Origin: Selenomonas sp.
GTDB lineage: Bacteria; Bacillota; Negativicutes; Selenomonadales; Selenomonadaceae
Length of the DNA stretch: 45,639 nucleotides
NCBI GenBank assembly: GCA_022773585.1
Contig: JALEZZ010000055.1
Span: forward strand, 1-45,639
Direction of reading: 5' to 3'
Numbering within the stretch: position 1 is the stretch's first letter; each line of letters opens with the position of its first letter. The position numbers were made by a program, and so were the translations under genes. Below the pieces are notes generated by a model. It saw nothing but the letters and a program-made list of their open reading frames with translations, was not told the origin of the DNA and did not search any database. Positions 1 through 8,089 of this stretch are shown one piece after another.

Positions 1-198
1 GGCAACAAGCATATGGCGTGGTTCTGGAGGCTTCTGGTGCGCCACTTCGACGGAATCATCTCGCATGCGACCTACCACATCTCAGCAGGGAAAATTGAGG
101 GCATCAACAACAAGATCAAGACGTTGCGCAGGCAGGCCTATGAATATCCTGACGATGAATACTTCTTCTTGAAGCTCATCGACATGAGTCGCCATTGA
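1..198 (+). CDS. ISL3-family transposase, C-terminal fragment (cut by the window edge)
   Basis: The reading frame is open from the first base and ends with TGA at 196-198, so only about 65 C-terminal residues are seen. The segment reading HISAGKIEGINNKIKTLRRQ, followed by a Y..DDEYFFLKLI end, matches the C-terminal DDE region of ISL3 transposases, where the conserved glutamate of the catalytic triad lies in the 'EG(I/L)NNKIK' helix. It would act on the terminal repeats of its own element. Whether the whole gene is intact cannot be judged from this window. Confidence 0.85.
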   Translation, partial: GNKHMAWFWRLLVRHFDGIISHATYHISAGKIEGINNKIKTLRRQAYEYPDDEYFFLKLIDMSRH

Positions 199-240
199 CT
201 CGCTGTGCATCATTCATCCCACAGAAAAAATGATTGAGCC
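1..240 (+). mobile_element. ISL3-family insertion sequence, right end (partial)
   Basis: The 3' part of an ISL3-type transposase gene ends at 198. It is followed at 216-240 by a terminal repeat whose outward reading is GGCTCAATCA, seven mostly T bases, then TGTGGGAT. An almost identical end (GGTTCAATCA...TGTGGGAT) occurs at 45506-45530 in the opposite orientation, which supports both being ISL3 termini. The element's left end lies outside the window. The adjacent RpiR reading frame changes from normal coding to element sequence at 240/241. Confidence 0.75.
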
Positions 241-1024
241 TTTTTTCTTTTGCCTTGTCTGCCTGATGACGGAGGTAGACGCGGTACTTGACGTACCAGA
301 TTTCGAGCAGCAGGAAGTACGGCATCATCGACTGGAACGGCGGACGCGTGTCGCCTTCTTCGTAGAGCTGGAAGCGCGCGGGCGAGACGTAGAGGTTCAC
401 GGTCGAGAGGCTCGCGAGCGTGTTGTCGTGGAGCTTCGTGATCGAGATGAGCGGCACGTCGCGGAGCTGGAGCTGCTGCGCGAAGTCGGTGACATTCGGC
501 GATTCGCCGGAGAACGAGACGAAAATGAAGAGATCATCCTTCGTGACGCTCTGCATGACCGCGTTGAATTCCTCGCGGCCGCGGATCTCGAAAATCAGGA
601 CGTTGTCGTAGAAGAACAGGCGCTTGAGCTCCTGCACGACGTTGCTCTGGACGTAGCCGGAGGCGTAGGCGTAGACGCGGTTCGCCTCGTGGATGAGCTT
701 GCTCGCGGCGTCGTAATTGCGCGCCATGAGCTTCTTGCCCGTCTTGATGTAGAAGTCGCCGAGGTCTTTGAGGACGTCGTCATGGTAGACTTCGCCTGTC
801 GGCTCCTCCATCTTGAGGATGGCCTTGAGCTCGCCGAAGCCGTCGAGGCCGAGCTTCTGGGCGAAGCGCACGATGGTCGTCGAAGAGACGGCACAGTCGC
901 GCGCGAGCTCGTGGATGGAGATATGGCGCACGTTCGCGCGATGCGTGACGATGTACTTCCAGATGACCATGTCGGTGGCGTTGAGGTCGGATTTGTGTTT
1001 GTTGATGATTTCATCGAGCTGCAT
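176..1024 (-). CDS. RpiR/MurR-family transcriptional regulator with an IS-derived C-terminus
   Basis: This is a helix-turn-helix plus SIS-domain regulator of about 282 residues. Residues about 1-75 form the RpiR HTH (ISIHELARDCAVSSTTIVRF), and about 110-240 form the sugar-isomerase (SIS) fold (YASGYVQSN; FVSFSGESPNV). Family members bind phosphosugars through SIS and control sugar or amino-sugar genes; the target here is unknown. ATG at 1024 is preferred over the in-frame ATG at 1042 because GGGGGG lies 8 bases upstream of it. The frame runs into the ISL3 end at 240, so roughly the last 20 residues (from about LNHFFCG) are encoded by the IS and the native C-terminus is lost. The SIS domain looks complete, so function may survive. 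Confidence 0.85.
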   Translation of the reverse strand: MQLDEIINKHKSDLNATDMVIWKYIVTHRANVRHISIHELARDCAVSSTTIVRFAQKLGLDGFGELKAILKMEEPTGEVYHDDVLKDLGDFYIKTGKKLMARNYDAASKLIHEANRVYAYASGYVQSNVVQELKRLFFYDNVLIFEIRGREEFNAVMQSVTKDDLFIFVSFSGESPNVTDFAQQLQLRDVPLISITKLHDNTLASLSTVNLYVSPARFQLYEEGDTRPPFQSMMPYFLLLEIWYVKYRVYLRHQADKAKEKRLNHFFCGMNDAQRVNGDSCR

Positions 1025-1101
1025 GATTTGTTCCCCCCACAATTTTTTCGATGTCGCACCCGCGGAAGAATTGCCCTGCTATCTGTCAGTTTTGTACAGG
1101 G

Positions 1102-1147
1102 GACTCCCCCCGCCCTTCGGGCCCTCCCCCCTCTAGAAGGGGGCTCC
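1102..1147. repeat. GC-rich TTCGGG palindromic repeat, copy 1
   Basis: The copy reads ACTCCCCCCGCCCTTCGGGC followed by CCTCCCCCCTC, a short loop and GAAGGGGGCT. It holds two small hairpins, GCCCTTCGGGC and a C-run/G-run stem. Close copies lie at 20353-20396 and 25962-26003, a variant at 19590-19637, and half copies at 3447-3468 and 25806-25825. It sits in the rpiR-rmlD intergenic space. Confidence 0.7.
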
Positions 1148-1163
1148 GTATAAGAAACAATCG

Positions 1164-1177
1164 GTTTCTATTGAAAC
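1164..1177. promoter_or_regulatory. Candidate operator dyad upstream of rpiR
   Basis: GTTTC-TATT-GAAAC is a perfect five-base dyad. A third half site, GAAAC, occurs at 1153-1157, so three half sites lie in 25 bases. It is about 140 bases upstream of the RpiR-family start. Autoregulation is an inference; no clear -35/-10 pair was assigned here. Confidence 0.3.
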
Positions 1178-1227
1178 AAAGAACTCAATCCTACAACGAT
1201 TTTCCCTGCAATCTTTTCCCCTTCTGA

Positions 1228-2073
1228 TTATGCCTCCAATTCCCGCAGGTAGCGAGAAAGGGCGTCCTGCCAGGTCGGCAGGTGATGGAAGCCGGCGCGG
1301 TCGAGAGAGGCTTTCGACATGCGCGAGTTCTTCGGACGCGTGGCCTTTGTCGGGTAGGCTGAGGACGGCACGGGCGTGACGGTGACATTCTTTCCTGCCT
1401 GGCGGAAGATTTCTTTTGCAAAATCCGCCCATGAGCAGAAGCCTTCGTTCGTCGCATGGTAGACGCCGTATTTGTCTGTCTCGACCATGTCGACGAGGAG
1501 CTCTGCGAGGTCAGCCGTATACGTCGGCGAGCCGATCTGGTCGTCAACGACGGTGAGCTTGTCGTGCGTCTCGGCGAGCTTCAGCATGGTCTTGATGAAG
1601 TTCTTGCCATTGATGCCGAAGACCCACGAGATGCGGACGATGAAGTATTTTTCGAGGAGTTCCTGCACAGCTTCTTCGCCCGCGAGCTTCGAGAGGCCGT
1701 AGGCATTCGTCGGGCCTTTCGGCGCATCGACGTCATAGGCCTCTTCGCCGATACCGGGGAAGACATAGTCCGTCGAGATGTAGACGAACTTCGCACCGAT
1801 GTCCCGCGCGACAGCCGCGAGGTTGCGCGTCGCGCCGCCGTTGACGATCATGCATTGGTCTTTCTCGTCTTCGGCCTTGTCGACGGCCGTGTAGGCTGCG
1901 CAGTGGATGATGGCGTCAGGTTTCGCGTTTTCGACAAAGGCGCGTGCCGCATCGAAATCGGTCAGCGAGAACTCTTTGCGCGAGGCGCCGATGGCTTCAT
2001 GGCCGCGCGCGGCAAGCACTTTCATGACATCGTGGCCGAGCTGGCCCGTGATGCCGGTAACGAGAATCTTCAT
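1228..2073 (-). CDS. rmlD: dTDP-4-dehydrorhamnose reductase (RmlD)
   Basis: This is an NAD(P)H-dependent reductase of 281 residues performing the last step of dTDP-L-rhamnose synthesis, a precursor of surface polysaccharides. The N-terminal Rossmann motif GITGQLG (about 7-13), the D-xx-CAAYTAVDKAE segment and the catalytic Y-xxx-K in AYGLSKLAGEE identify the extended SDR family, and the length is typical. The start at 2073 has AGAAAGGATG just upstream. An alternative ATG at 2091 overlaps the dnaB stop (ATGA) but lacks a suitably spaced ribosome site. It is the last gene of the DUF2232-gdpP-rplI-lon-dnaB operon. No other rml gene is in the window, so the link to dnaB looks like operon capture rather than a pathway cluster. 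Confidence 0.9.
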   Translation of the reverse strand: MKILVTGITGQLGHDVMKVLAARGHEAIGASRKEFSLTDFDAARAFVENAKPDAIIHCAAYTAVDKAEDEKDQCMIVNGGATRNLAAVARDIGAKFVYISTDYVFPGIGEEAYDVDAPKGPTNAYGLSKLAGEEAVQELLEKYFIVRISWVFGINGKNFIKTMLKLAETHDKLTVVDDQIGSPTYTADLAELLVDMVETDKYGVYHATNEGFCSWADFAKEIFRQAGKNVTVTPVPSSAYPTKATRPKNSRMSKASLDRAGFHHLPTWQDALSRYLRELEA

Positions 2074-2087
2074 GGTATCATCCTTTC

Positions 2088-3419
2088 TCATTCCAGATTG
2101 GACAGGTCGCGGAACTTCGTGAATTCCTTCTGGAAGAAGAGCTCGATCGAGCCGATCGGGCCGTTGCGGTGTTTCGAAATCATGACTTCCGTGATATTCT
2201 TCTTTTCCGTCTCCTGGTCGTAGTAATCCTCGCGATAGAGGAACATGACGATGTCGGCGTCCTGCTCGAGCGAGCCGGATTCGCGCAGGTCGGAGAGCAT
2301 CGGCTTCTTGACCGTGCGGCTCTCGACGGAGCGCGAGAGCTGCGAGAGCGCGACGACAGGGACATCGAGCTCGCGGGCGAGCGCCTTGAGCGAGCGAGAA
2401 ATTTCGGAAATCTCCTGCTGGCGGCTGTTGTCGCCGCCTTTCGAACGGCCCTGCATGAGCTGCAGGTAGTCGATGACAATGAGGTCGAGACCATGCTCGG
2501 CCTTGAGGCGGCGGGCTTTCGAGCGCAGTTCCATGACGCTGATGCCGGCCGTATCGTCGATGAAGAGCTTCGCCTTCGAAACTTTGTCAGCCGTCTTGAT
2601 GAGTTCCTGCCATTCCTTGTCGTCGAGCTTGCCCGTGCGCAGGCGCTGCGAGTCGATGCCTCCCTCGGAGCAGAGCATGCGCTGCACGAGCTGCTCCTTG
2701 CTCATTTCAAGCGAGAAAAAGGCAACGGTCGAACCGTTCATGGCGGCATGCGTCGCGATGTTCAGCGTGAACGCCGTCTTGCCCATCGACGGGCGCGCGG
2801 CAACGAGGACGAGGTCGGATTTCTGGAGGCCGCTCGTCATGGCGTCGAGGTCTTTGAACCCCGTGCCAATGCCGGTGAGGCCGCCCTTGCTCTCGTAAAT
2901 GGACTCGACGTGGTCGATGGCGTTGATGACGATGTCCTTGATGGGTTCGAAACCGCCCGTCGACTGGCTGCCCGCGATGGCGAGAATCTTCTTCTCCGCG
3001 TCGTCCATGATGTCGGTGACTTCGTCCGTCGCCTCGTAGGCGGCGCTGGCGATTTCCGTCGCGGCGTCGATGAGGTGGCGGAGTTCGGACTTCTCCTTGA
3101 CAATCTTCGCATGGTAAACGATATTCGCGGCCGTCGGCGTATAATTCGCGAGCTGCGTGAGGAAGGAGATGCCACCGACTTTTTCGAGAATCTCCTTCTT
3201 GCGGAGCGCCTCCGTCAGCGTGACGAGGTCGACGGGTTCGCCGCCCCCCGCGAGCTCGAGCATGGCGTCGTAGACGAGACGGTGCGCCTCGCGGTAGAAA
3301 TCATCGGCTTTCAGGAGCTCCTGCGCCTGCGTGATGGCTTCTTTCTTGATGAGCATGGCGCCCAGCACCGACATTTCGGCGTCGATGCTCTGTGGCGGGA
3401 CACGCTGCGGCATGGGCAT
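2088..3419 (-). CDS. dnaB: Replicative DNA helicase DnaB
   Basis: The 443-residue hexameric 5'-3' helicase unwinds DNA at the replication fork. The N-terminal domain starts with the typical RVPPQSIDAEMSVLGAMLI. The C-terminal RecA-like domain contains Walker A ARPSMGKTAF, the segment FFSLEMSKEQLVQRM, Walker B LIVIDYLQLM and the DnaB motif DLRESGSLEQDAD. ATG at 3419 is chosen because AGGAGG lies about 6 bases upstream. A GTG six codons earlier overlaps that ribosome site. The start lies 15 bases after the Lon-like stop, so the two are probably coupled. The rplI-(lon)-dnaB order is conserved in Bacillota. Confidence 0.95.
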   Translation of the reverse strand: MPMPQRVPPQSIDAEMSVLGAMLIKKEAITQAQELLKADDFYREAHRLVYDAMLELAGGGEPVDLVTLTEALRKKEILEKVGGISFLTQLANYTPTAANIVYHAKIVKEKSELRHLIDAATEIASAAYEATDEVTDIMDDAEKKILAIAGSQSTGGFEPIKDIVINAIDHVESIYESKGGLTGIGTGFKDLDAMTSGLQKSDLVLVAARPSMGKTAFTLNIATHAAMNGSTVAFFSLEMSKEQLVQRMLCSEGGIDSQRLRTGKLDDKEWQELIKTADKVSKAKLFIDDTAGISVMELRSKARRLKAEHGLDLIVIDYLQLMQGRSKGGDNSRQQEISEISRSLKALARELDVPVVALSQLSRSVESRTVKKPMLSDLRESGSLEQDADIVMFLYREDYYDQETEKKNITEVMISKHRNGPIGSIELFFQKEFTKFRDLSNLE

Positions 3420-3433
3420 GGGAATCCTCCTTT

Positions 3434-5650
3434 TCACACGTATTCAGGCTCCCTCTCAGAGGGAGGCAAAGGTTGAGCCTCTTTTGCTGTTTTGTGATGC
3501 TGGTCTTGTTCCGGCTTCTCCGGCGGAATCTCGACGGGCGTGTCGTCGGGGCTCTTGGGAGCAAAGATGTATTCGAATGCTTCTTCCGCCGTCTTTACGG
3601 GGCGGATGTCGAGGCCGAGCAGGCCATCGGGGATGTCTTTCTTGTTCTCCTCCGGGATGACCATGAGGCGGATGCCCGCCTGCTTTGCGCCGTAGGCTTT
3701 CTCGAAGACGCCGCCAACGGGGCGCACGCGGCCCGCGAGCGAGATTTCGCCCGTGACGGCGACGTCCTGGCGGATCTTGCGGCCCGTGACAGCCGAAACG
3801 ATAGCGGAGAGAATCGCCGTGCCCGCACTCGGGCCGTCGATGTTGCCGCCGCCGATGACATTGATGTGGACGTCGTAGTCGTGGATGTCCTTGCCCGTGA
3901 CTTTTCGCAGGACGGACGCCGCGTTGAAGACGGAGTCTTTCGCCATGGAGCCTGCCGTCTCATTGAAGCGCACCGTGCCCTTGCCGCGCGTGTGCGCGGG
4001 AAACGCGACGGCCTCGATTTCGATGACAGAACCGAGGAAGCCCGCGACGCCGAGGCCGAAGATATGGCCCTGCTCCGCCGTCGGCTTCGCTTTCTTCGTG
4101 ACGAACTGGTAGAGGCGGCTGACCTGCGCGACTTCGTAGATGTCCTCTTTCTCGACCGTCAGCGACGCGGAGGCAAAGGCCTCGGCTGCCGCTTCCTGTC
4201 GGGATTTTCCAGCCGCTTCGGCTGCGCCGATGGCCTTGGCGACGGCCTTGTCCTGCCCGCTGCGCTCGAGCGCAAGCGAGTAGGCGTCGGCGAGGATGTT
4301 GATGGCCTTGCGGCCCTCGATGGTGTATTCAGAAATGAGGTCGGCGACGCCATCCGCGAGCTGCACATGGAGCTTCGCGGCTGCATTGTGCAGAATCTTG
4401 ACGATATGCGCTGGCGTCAGCGGCTCGAAATAGATTTCGGCGCAGCGCGAGCGCAGGGCGGGGTTGATGTGGCCGGCATCGCGCGTCGTCGCGCCAATCA
4501 GCACGAAGTCGGCTGGTGCGCCTTCTTCGAAGAGCTTCTTAATGTACGGCGGCACCTTCGGGTCGGTCGGATCGTAGTAGGCCGAGTCGAAATAGGCGCG
4601 CTTGTCCTCGAGGACTTTGAGGAGCTTGTTCTGCAGCATCTCGTCCATTTCGCCGATTTCGTCGATGAAGAGGATGCCGCCATGCGCGTCGGTCACAAGG
4701 CCGGGTTTCGGCTCGGGGACGCCGTTGTCGGCGAGCGTCTTCTGCGCGCCCTGATAAATCGGGTCATGCACGGAGCCGAGGAGCGGGTTCGTGATGTCGC
4801 GCGGATCCCAGCGCAGCGTCGTGCCGTCCGTCTCGATGAACGGCGCGTCTTCGCCGAAAGGTGAAAGCGGTTTCTTTTTTGCGGCCTCGAGCACGAGGCG
4901 TGCGGCCGTCGTCTTGCCGACGCCCGGCGGGCCATAGAGCAGCAGGTGCTGCGGATACGGGCTCGCGAGTTTCGCCATCAGCGACTTGACAGCGCGCTCC
5001 TGCCCGACGATTTCGTTGAAATCCTGCGGGCGCAGGAGCTCCATGACGGACTGCGTCAGATGGATCTTGTCCATCTTCTCGAGCTTTTCGCGCTTCTCTG
5101 CGTCCTGCGGCGACTCCGTCGGGCCTTTTTCCTCCTTGAGCACCTGCATGCGGATGTCCTTGACATAGTCCTGATGCTCCTGCTCGAGCTTGTCGTTGAC
5201 CTTCTTTTCGATGGAGTCCTCGACGTTCTTGCGCGCCATCATGTCAGCGACGTGTTCCGAGAGGTCTGCGAGCGTCTCGGGAATCTCTTCGTCCGTCGGC
5301 GCGGGGCCGAGCGTCGGATTTTCCAGCACGATGCGCTCGAGCGCGAGCACGCGGTCGCCGCGTTTCGGGGAACGCATGAGCTCAAGCGCATCGAGCTTGC
5401 CCGCCTGCAAGACGAGCTTGTCCGAGCCCATCGTGTCGACGAGCACGGAATAGAATGCCTGGATTTCGCGGTCGAGTTCCAGCTCGATCAGCCTTGCCTC
5501 GTCCATCATTTCATCGCCGTCTTCTTCCAGCGGCTGCTGCGACTCCTGCCTCATTGCCTGAGAGGCCGGAAAAGACGAGGGATGCCCCTCGCCTCTGGTC
5601 GTCGTTTTTTCTTGGTGTAGAATCCTCAAAATACTATCTAGTAATCCCAT
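3434..5650 (-). CDS. Lon-like ATP-dependent serine protease (LonB/LonC type)
   Basis: A 738-residue AAA+ protease. Residues about 60-210 are charged and probably coiled-coil. The AAA+ module follows (Walker A LLYGPPGVGKTTAA, Walker B GGILFIDEIGEMDE, then LIGATTRDAGHINPALRSRC). The S16 peptidase domain is C-terminal, with the Ser-Lys dyad at about S608 (GPSAGTA) and K651 (FEKAYGAK), 43 residues apart as in Lon. The N-terminal LAN substrate domain of classical LonA is absent and no membrane segment is seen, which fits the LonC-like group better than membrane LonB; the exact subfamily is uncertain. AAAGGA precedes the ATG, and only 10 bases separate it from rplI. The last residues are encoded partly by a half copy of the intergenic repeat (3447-3468), so the tail may be recently altered. 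Confidence 0.88.
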   Translation of the reverse strand: MGLLDSILRILHQEKTTTRGEGHPSSFPASQAMRQESQQPLEEDGDEMMDEARLIELELDREIQAFYSVLVDTMGSDKLVLQAGKLDALELMRSPKRGDRVLALERIVLENPTLGPAPTDEEIPETLADLSEHVADMMARKNVEDSIEKKVNDKLEQEHQDYVKDIRMQVLKEEKGPTESPQDAEKREKLEKMDKIHLTQSVMELLRPQDFNEIVGQERAVKSLMAKLASPYPQHLLLYGPPGVGKTTAARLVLEAAKKKPLSPFGEDAPFIETDGTTLRWDPRDITNPLLGSVHDPIYQGAQKTLADNGVPEPKPGLVTDAHGGILFIDEIGEMDEMLQNKLLKVLEDKRAYFDSAYYDPTDPKVPPYIKKLFEEGAPADFVLIGATTRDAGHINPALRSRCAEIYFEPLTPAHIVKILHNAAAKLHVQLADGVADLISEYTIEGRKAINILADAYSLALERSGQDKAVAKAIGAAEAAGKSRQEAAAEAFASASLTVEKEDIYEVAQVSRLYQFVTKKAKPTAEQGHIFGLGVAGFLGSVIEIEAVAFPAHTRGKGTVRFNETAGSMAKDSVFNAASVLRKVTGKDIHDYDVHINVIGGGNIDGPSAGTAILSAIVSAVTGRKIRQDVAVTGEISLAGRVRPVGGVFEKAYGAKQAGIRLMVIPEENKKDIPDGLLGLDIRPVKTAEEAFEYIFAPKSPDDTPVEIPPEKPEQDQHHKTAKEAQPLPPSEREPEYV
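3447..3468. repeat. Half copy of the GC-rich repeat inside the lon-like 3' end
   Basis: GGCTCCCTCTCAGAGGGAGGC is a near-perfect palindrome matching the 3' half of the intergenic repeat family. Here it lies within the last codons of the Lon-like gene, encoding a PPSERE-type tail. Confidence 0.55.
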
Positions 5651-5660
5651 AGATTTTCCT

Positions 5661-6104
5661 TTATTTTGCTACGACGTTGACTTTGATCGTGCTCGTGATG
5701 GTCGGGTGGACTTTGATGACGGCCTGATAGATGCCCTCTCCGCTCACGTCGCCTTTGATGCTGATCTTTTTCTTGTCGATGTCGATGTTCTGGGCCTTGA
5801 GCGCCTGCGCGACATCCTTGCCCGTCACGGAACCGAAGAGCTTGCCGCCCTCGCCAATCTTGACGGGGATTGTGACTTCGACTTTTTCGAGCTGCTTGGC
5901 CATGAGTTTCGCCTCGTCAGCGGCCATGGCGTCCTTGCGGGCTTTCGCGCCCTTCTTCGCCTCGGCGACGTTGAGGTTCTCCGCCGTCGCGAGGATGGCT
6001 GCCTTGCGCGGGAGGAGGAAGTTGCGGCCGTAGCCTTCCGACACTTCGACGATATCGCCCTTGACACCGAGTTTCTTAACGTCCTGCTGCAGAATCACTT
6101 TCAT
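5661..6104 (-). CDS. rplI: Large ribosomal subunit protein bL9
   Basis: A 147-residue ribosomal protein that binds 23S rRNA at the base of the L1 stalk. The N-terminal domain MKVILQQDVKKLGVKGD followed by GYGRNFLLPRKAAI is diagnostic. A long central helix and a C-terminal domain (GSVTGKDVAQAL) complete the usual length. ATG at 6104 is chosen because GAGGAG lies about 10 bases upstream; the ATG at 6113 would leave only about 2 bases. The start lies inside the gdpP 3' end (29-base overlap), implying translational coupling. Confidence 0.96.
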   Translation of the reverse strand: MKVILQQDVKKLGVKGDIVEVSEGYGRNFLLPRKAAILATAENLNVAEAKKGAKARKDAMAADEAKLMAKQLEKVEVTIPVKIGEGGKLFGSVTGKDVAQALKAQNIDIDKKKISIKGDVSGEGIYQAVIKVHPTITSTIKVNVVAK

Positions 6105-8085
6105 CTTGATCATACTCCTCTATATATGCTTTTGCTTCTTCTATGGCTTCGTTGAACACCGATTCGACTGCGCGGCCCTTGACCTGCGCGCCTGCGACAT
6201 TCTGATGGCCGCCGCCGCCGAAATGCTCCATGATGACCTGGACATTGAGCTCGCCCGTCGAGCGTGCCGAGATGCCGACCGTGCCTTCTTTGAGCGCGAA
6301 GACGACGATGCTCATGCGCGCTTTTTCGATGCGCAGCAGCGAATCGGCCGTCTGCGCCGCGATGACTTGGATGTTCGGGATGTTCGACGGGATGGCCGTC
6401 GCAATCAGGCCGCCCGCAAAGAACTGCGCATGCGCCTCGGCGCGCGCGAGCGCGACCGTCGTGTCGTAGTCCGAGCGGAAGAGGTGCCGGACGACGACGG
6501 GATCGGCGCCGCTACGCCTGAGATACGCCGCCGCATCGAATGTGCGCACGCCCGTCTGCACGGCGAAGTTCTTCGTATCGACGACGATGCCCGAATAGAG
6601 CGCCGTCGCTGCGAGACGCGAGACGCGCATGTCGTCGCTGAAATACATCAGGAGCTCCGTCACGAGCTCGCTCGTCGAGCTCGAAGCCGGCTCGATGTAG
6701 ACGAGCAGCGGGTTCTGAATGAACTGCTCGCTCCTCCTGTGGTGGTCGATGACGACGACCTGGTTCACGCGCTCGAGGAGCGTCGGGTCGGCGACGAGGT
6801 GCGGGATATGCGTATCAACGACGAACAGCACGGGCGACAGCGCGTCAAGCGTCGAGACGTCCGCCGCATGAACGAGCAGGCCGTCATACTCCTCTTTGCT
6901 GCGCATGTACTCCTCGATCTTGCTGATGCCCTCGTTCATGTCAGAGAGCACGATGTGCACGGGCTTACCGAGCGCTTTCGCCATTTCGGCGACGCCGACC
7001 GCCGCGCCGAAGCTGTCATAGTCCTCGTTGTGGTGGCCCATGATGTAGACGGCATCCGACGCCTCCATGATTTCCTCGATGGCATGCGCGACGACGCGCG
7101 CCTTGACGCGCGTGTGCTTCTCGACCGCTTTCGCGCGGCCGCCGAAGAACTGCGTCTTGCCGCCAATCGAGACGGCCACCTGGTCGCCGCCGCGGCCGAG
7201 CGCGAGGTCGAGCCCCGCCTGCGCCTGCCGCCCGAGCTCGGCCATCGTCTGGCCTTCGGCGACCGCAACGCCCATCGAGAGCGTCACGGGCAGGCGGTTC
7301 GTGCTCTGAATCTGGCGCACCTTGTCGAGCACGTCGAACTTCTCCGCCATCGCACGGTCGAGCTCCTTGCGCTCGAGCACGGCGACGTAAAGGTCTTCAT
7401 TCACGCGCTTCAAAAACCCACCGAGATTCTTGAGCCATGTGCCGAGCGCCTGGTTGACCGCGAGCAGCAAGCCTGCGCGCTCCGCCTCCGTCTGGCCCTG
7501 CATGACCTCGTCGTAGTTGTCAATCTGGATATAGCAGAGCACCGTGCGGCTCGCATGGTACTCGCTCCGCAGTTCCTCGACGTGCGAGACGTCCTCGACA
7601 AACAGCACCATGTATTCCGGCTGGTGCACAGCGAATTTCACGGGGCGGTATTTCACCTGATAGTAGTGATCCTCATGCGCGAAGACGTACTCGCCATCCG
7701 TGCCCCAGATGGGTTCGAGGATGATGTTCGGCCAATAATCCTTGATGTCCGTCTCGTAATCCGGCATCTGCCCGAGGAACGCTTCCGCCTGGCTGCTCGC
7801 CCACTGGATGCGGCCTTCGGCGTCCACGACGAAGACGGCCTGCGGCAGGCGGTCCATCGCGTAGTTCATGAGCTCGTTCACATTCGCGATGACGCCCTTG
7901 CAGTAGCGCTCGAAGCGCACGGAACGGTCGCGGCAGCGCTCGCGCGCGAAGCCTGCGAGGCAGAGCCAGAGCACGAACGACGTCGCCGCGAGGAACGGAT
8001 TGTACGACCAGAGCACGATGATGAGCAGCAGCATCACGAAGAGATGCAGCGTCAGGTCAATCCATGCCGAAAGATTCTTTGGCAT
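6076..8085 (-). CDS. gdpP: Cyclic-di-AMP phosphodiesterase GdpP (PAS/GGDEF/DHH-DHHA1)
   Basis: A membrane-bound hydrolase of about 669 residues that cleaves c-di-AMP to pApA, affecting wall and potassium homeostasis. Two N-terminal hydrophobic helices (about 10-50, LHLFVMLLLIIVLW) precede a PAS-like segment (QAVFVVDAEGRIQWAS). A degenerate GGDEF domain follows, then the DHH domain with GHHNEDYDSFGAA, FVVDTH and VVIDHHRRSE, and the DHHA1 end GGGGHQNVAGA. The metal-binding Asp and His residues are all present, so activity is expected. The start at 8085 has GGGAGGTGAGAGG upstream. It lies 4 bases after the DUF2232 gene and overlaps rplI, the classical yybS-yybT-rplI arrangement. Confidence 0.94.
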   Translation of the reverse strand: MPKNLSAWIDLTLHLFVMLLLIIVLWSYNPFLAATSFVLWLCLAGFARERCRDRSVRFERYCKGVIANVNELMNYAMDRLPQAVFVVDAEGRIQWASSQAEAFLGQMPDYETDIKDYWPNIILEPIWGTDGEYVFAHEDHYYQVKYRPVKFAVHQPEYMVLFVEDVSHVEELRSEYHASRTVLCYIQIDNYDEVMQGQTEAERAGLLLAVNQALGTWLKNLGGFLKRVNEDLYVAVLERKELDRAMAEKFDVLDKVRQIQSTNRLPVTLSMGVAVAEGQTMAELGRQAQAGLDLALGRGGDQVAVSIGGKTQFFGGRAKAVEKHTRVKARVVAHAIEEIMEASDAVYIMGHHNEDYDSFGAAVGVAEMAKALGKPVHIVLSDMNEGISKIEEYMRSKEEYDGLLVHAADVSTLDALSPVLFVVDTHIPHLVADPTLLERVNQVVVIDHHRRSEQFIQNPLLVYIEPASSSTSELVTELLMYFSDDMRVSRLAATALYSGIVVDTKNFAVQTGVRTFDAAAYLRRSGADPVVVRHLFRSDYDTTVALARAEAHAQFFAGGLIATAIPSNIPNIQVIAAQTADSLLRIEKARMSIVVFALKEGTVGISARSTGELNVQVIMEHFGGGGHQNVAGAQVKGRAVESVFNEAIEEAKAYIEEYDQDESDSAAGR

Positions 8086-8089
8086 CCTC

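Noticed and set aside
230..1153. Long open frames antisense to rpiR, dnaB, lon-like, gdpP, serS, the RND permease and other genes
   Set aside because: They follow from the GC-rich third positions of the real genes, have no ribosome sites, and give low-complexity Arg/Asp/Val-rich proteins.
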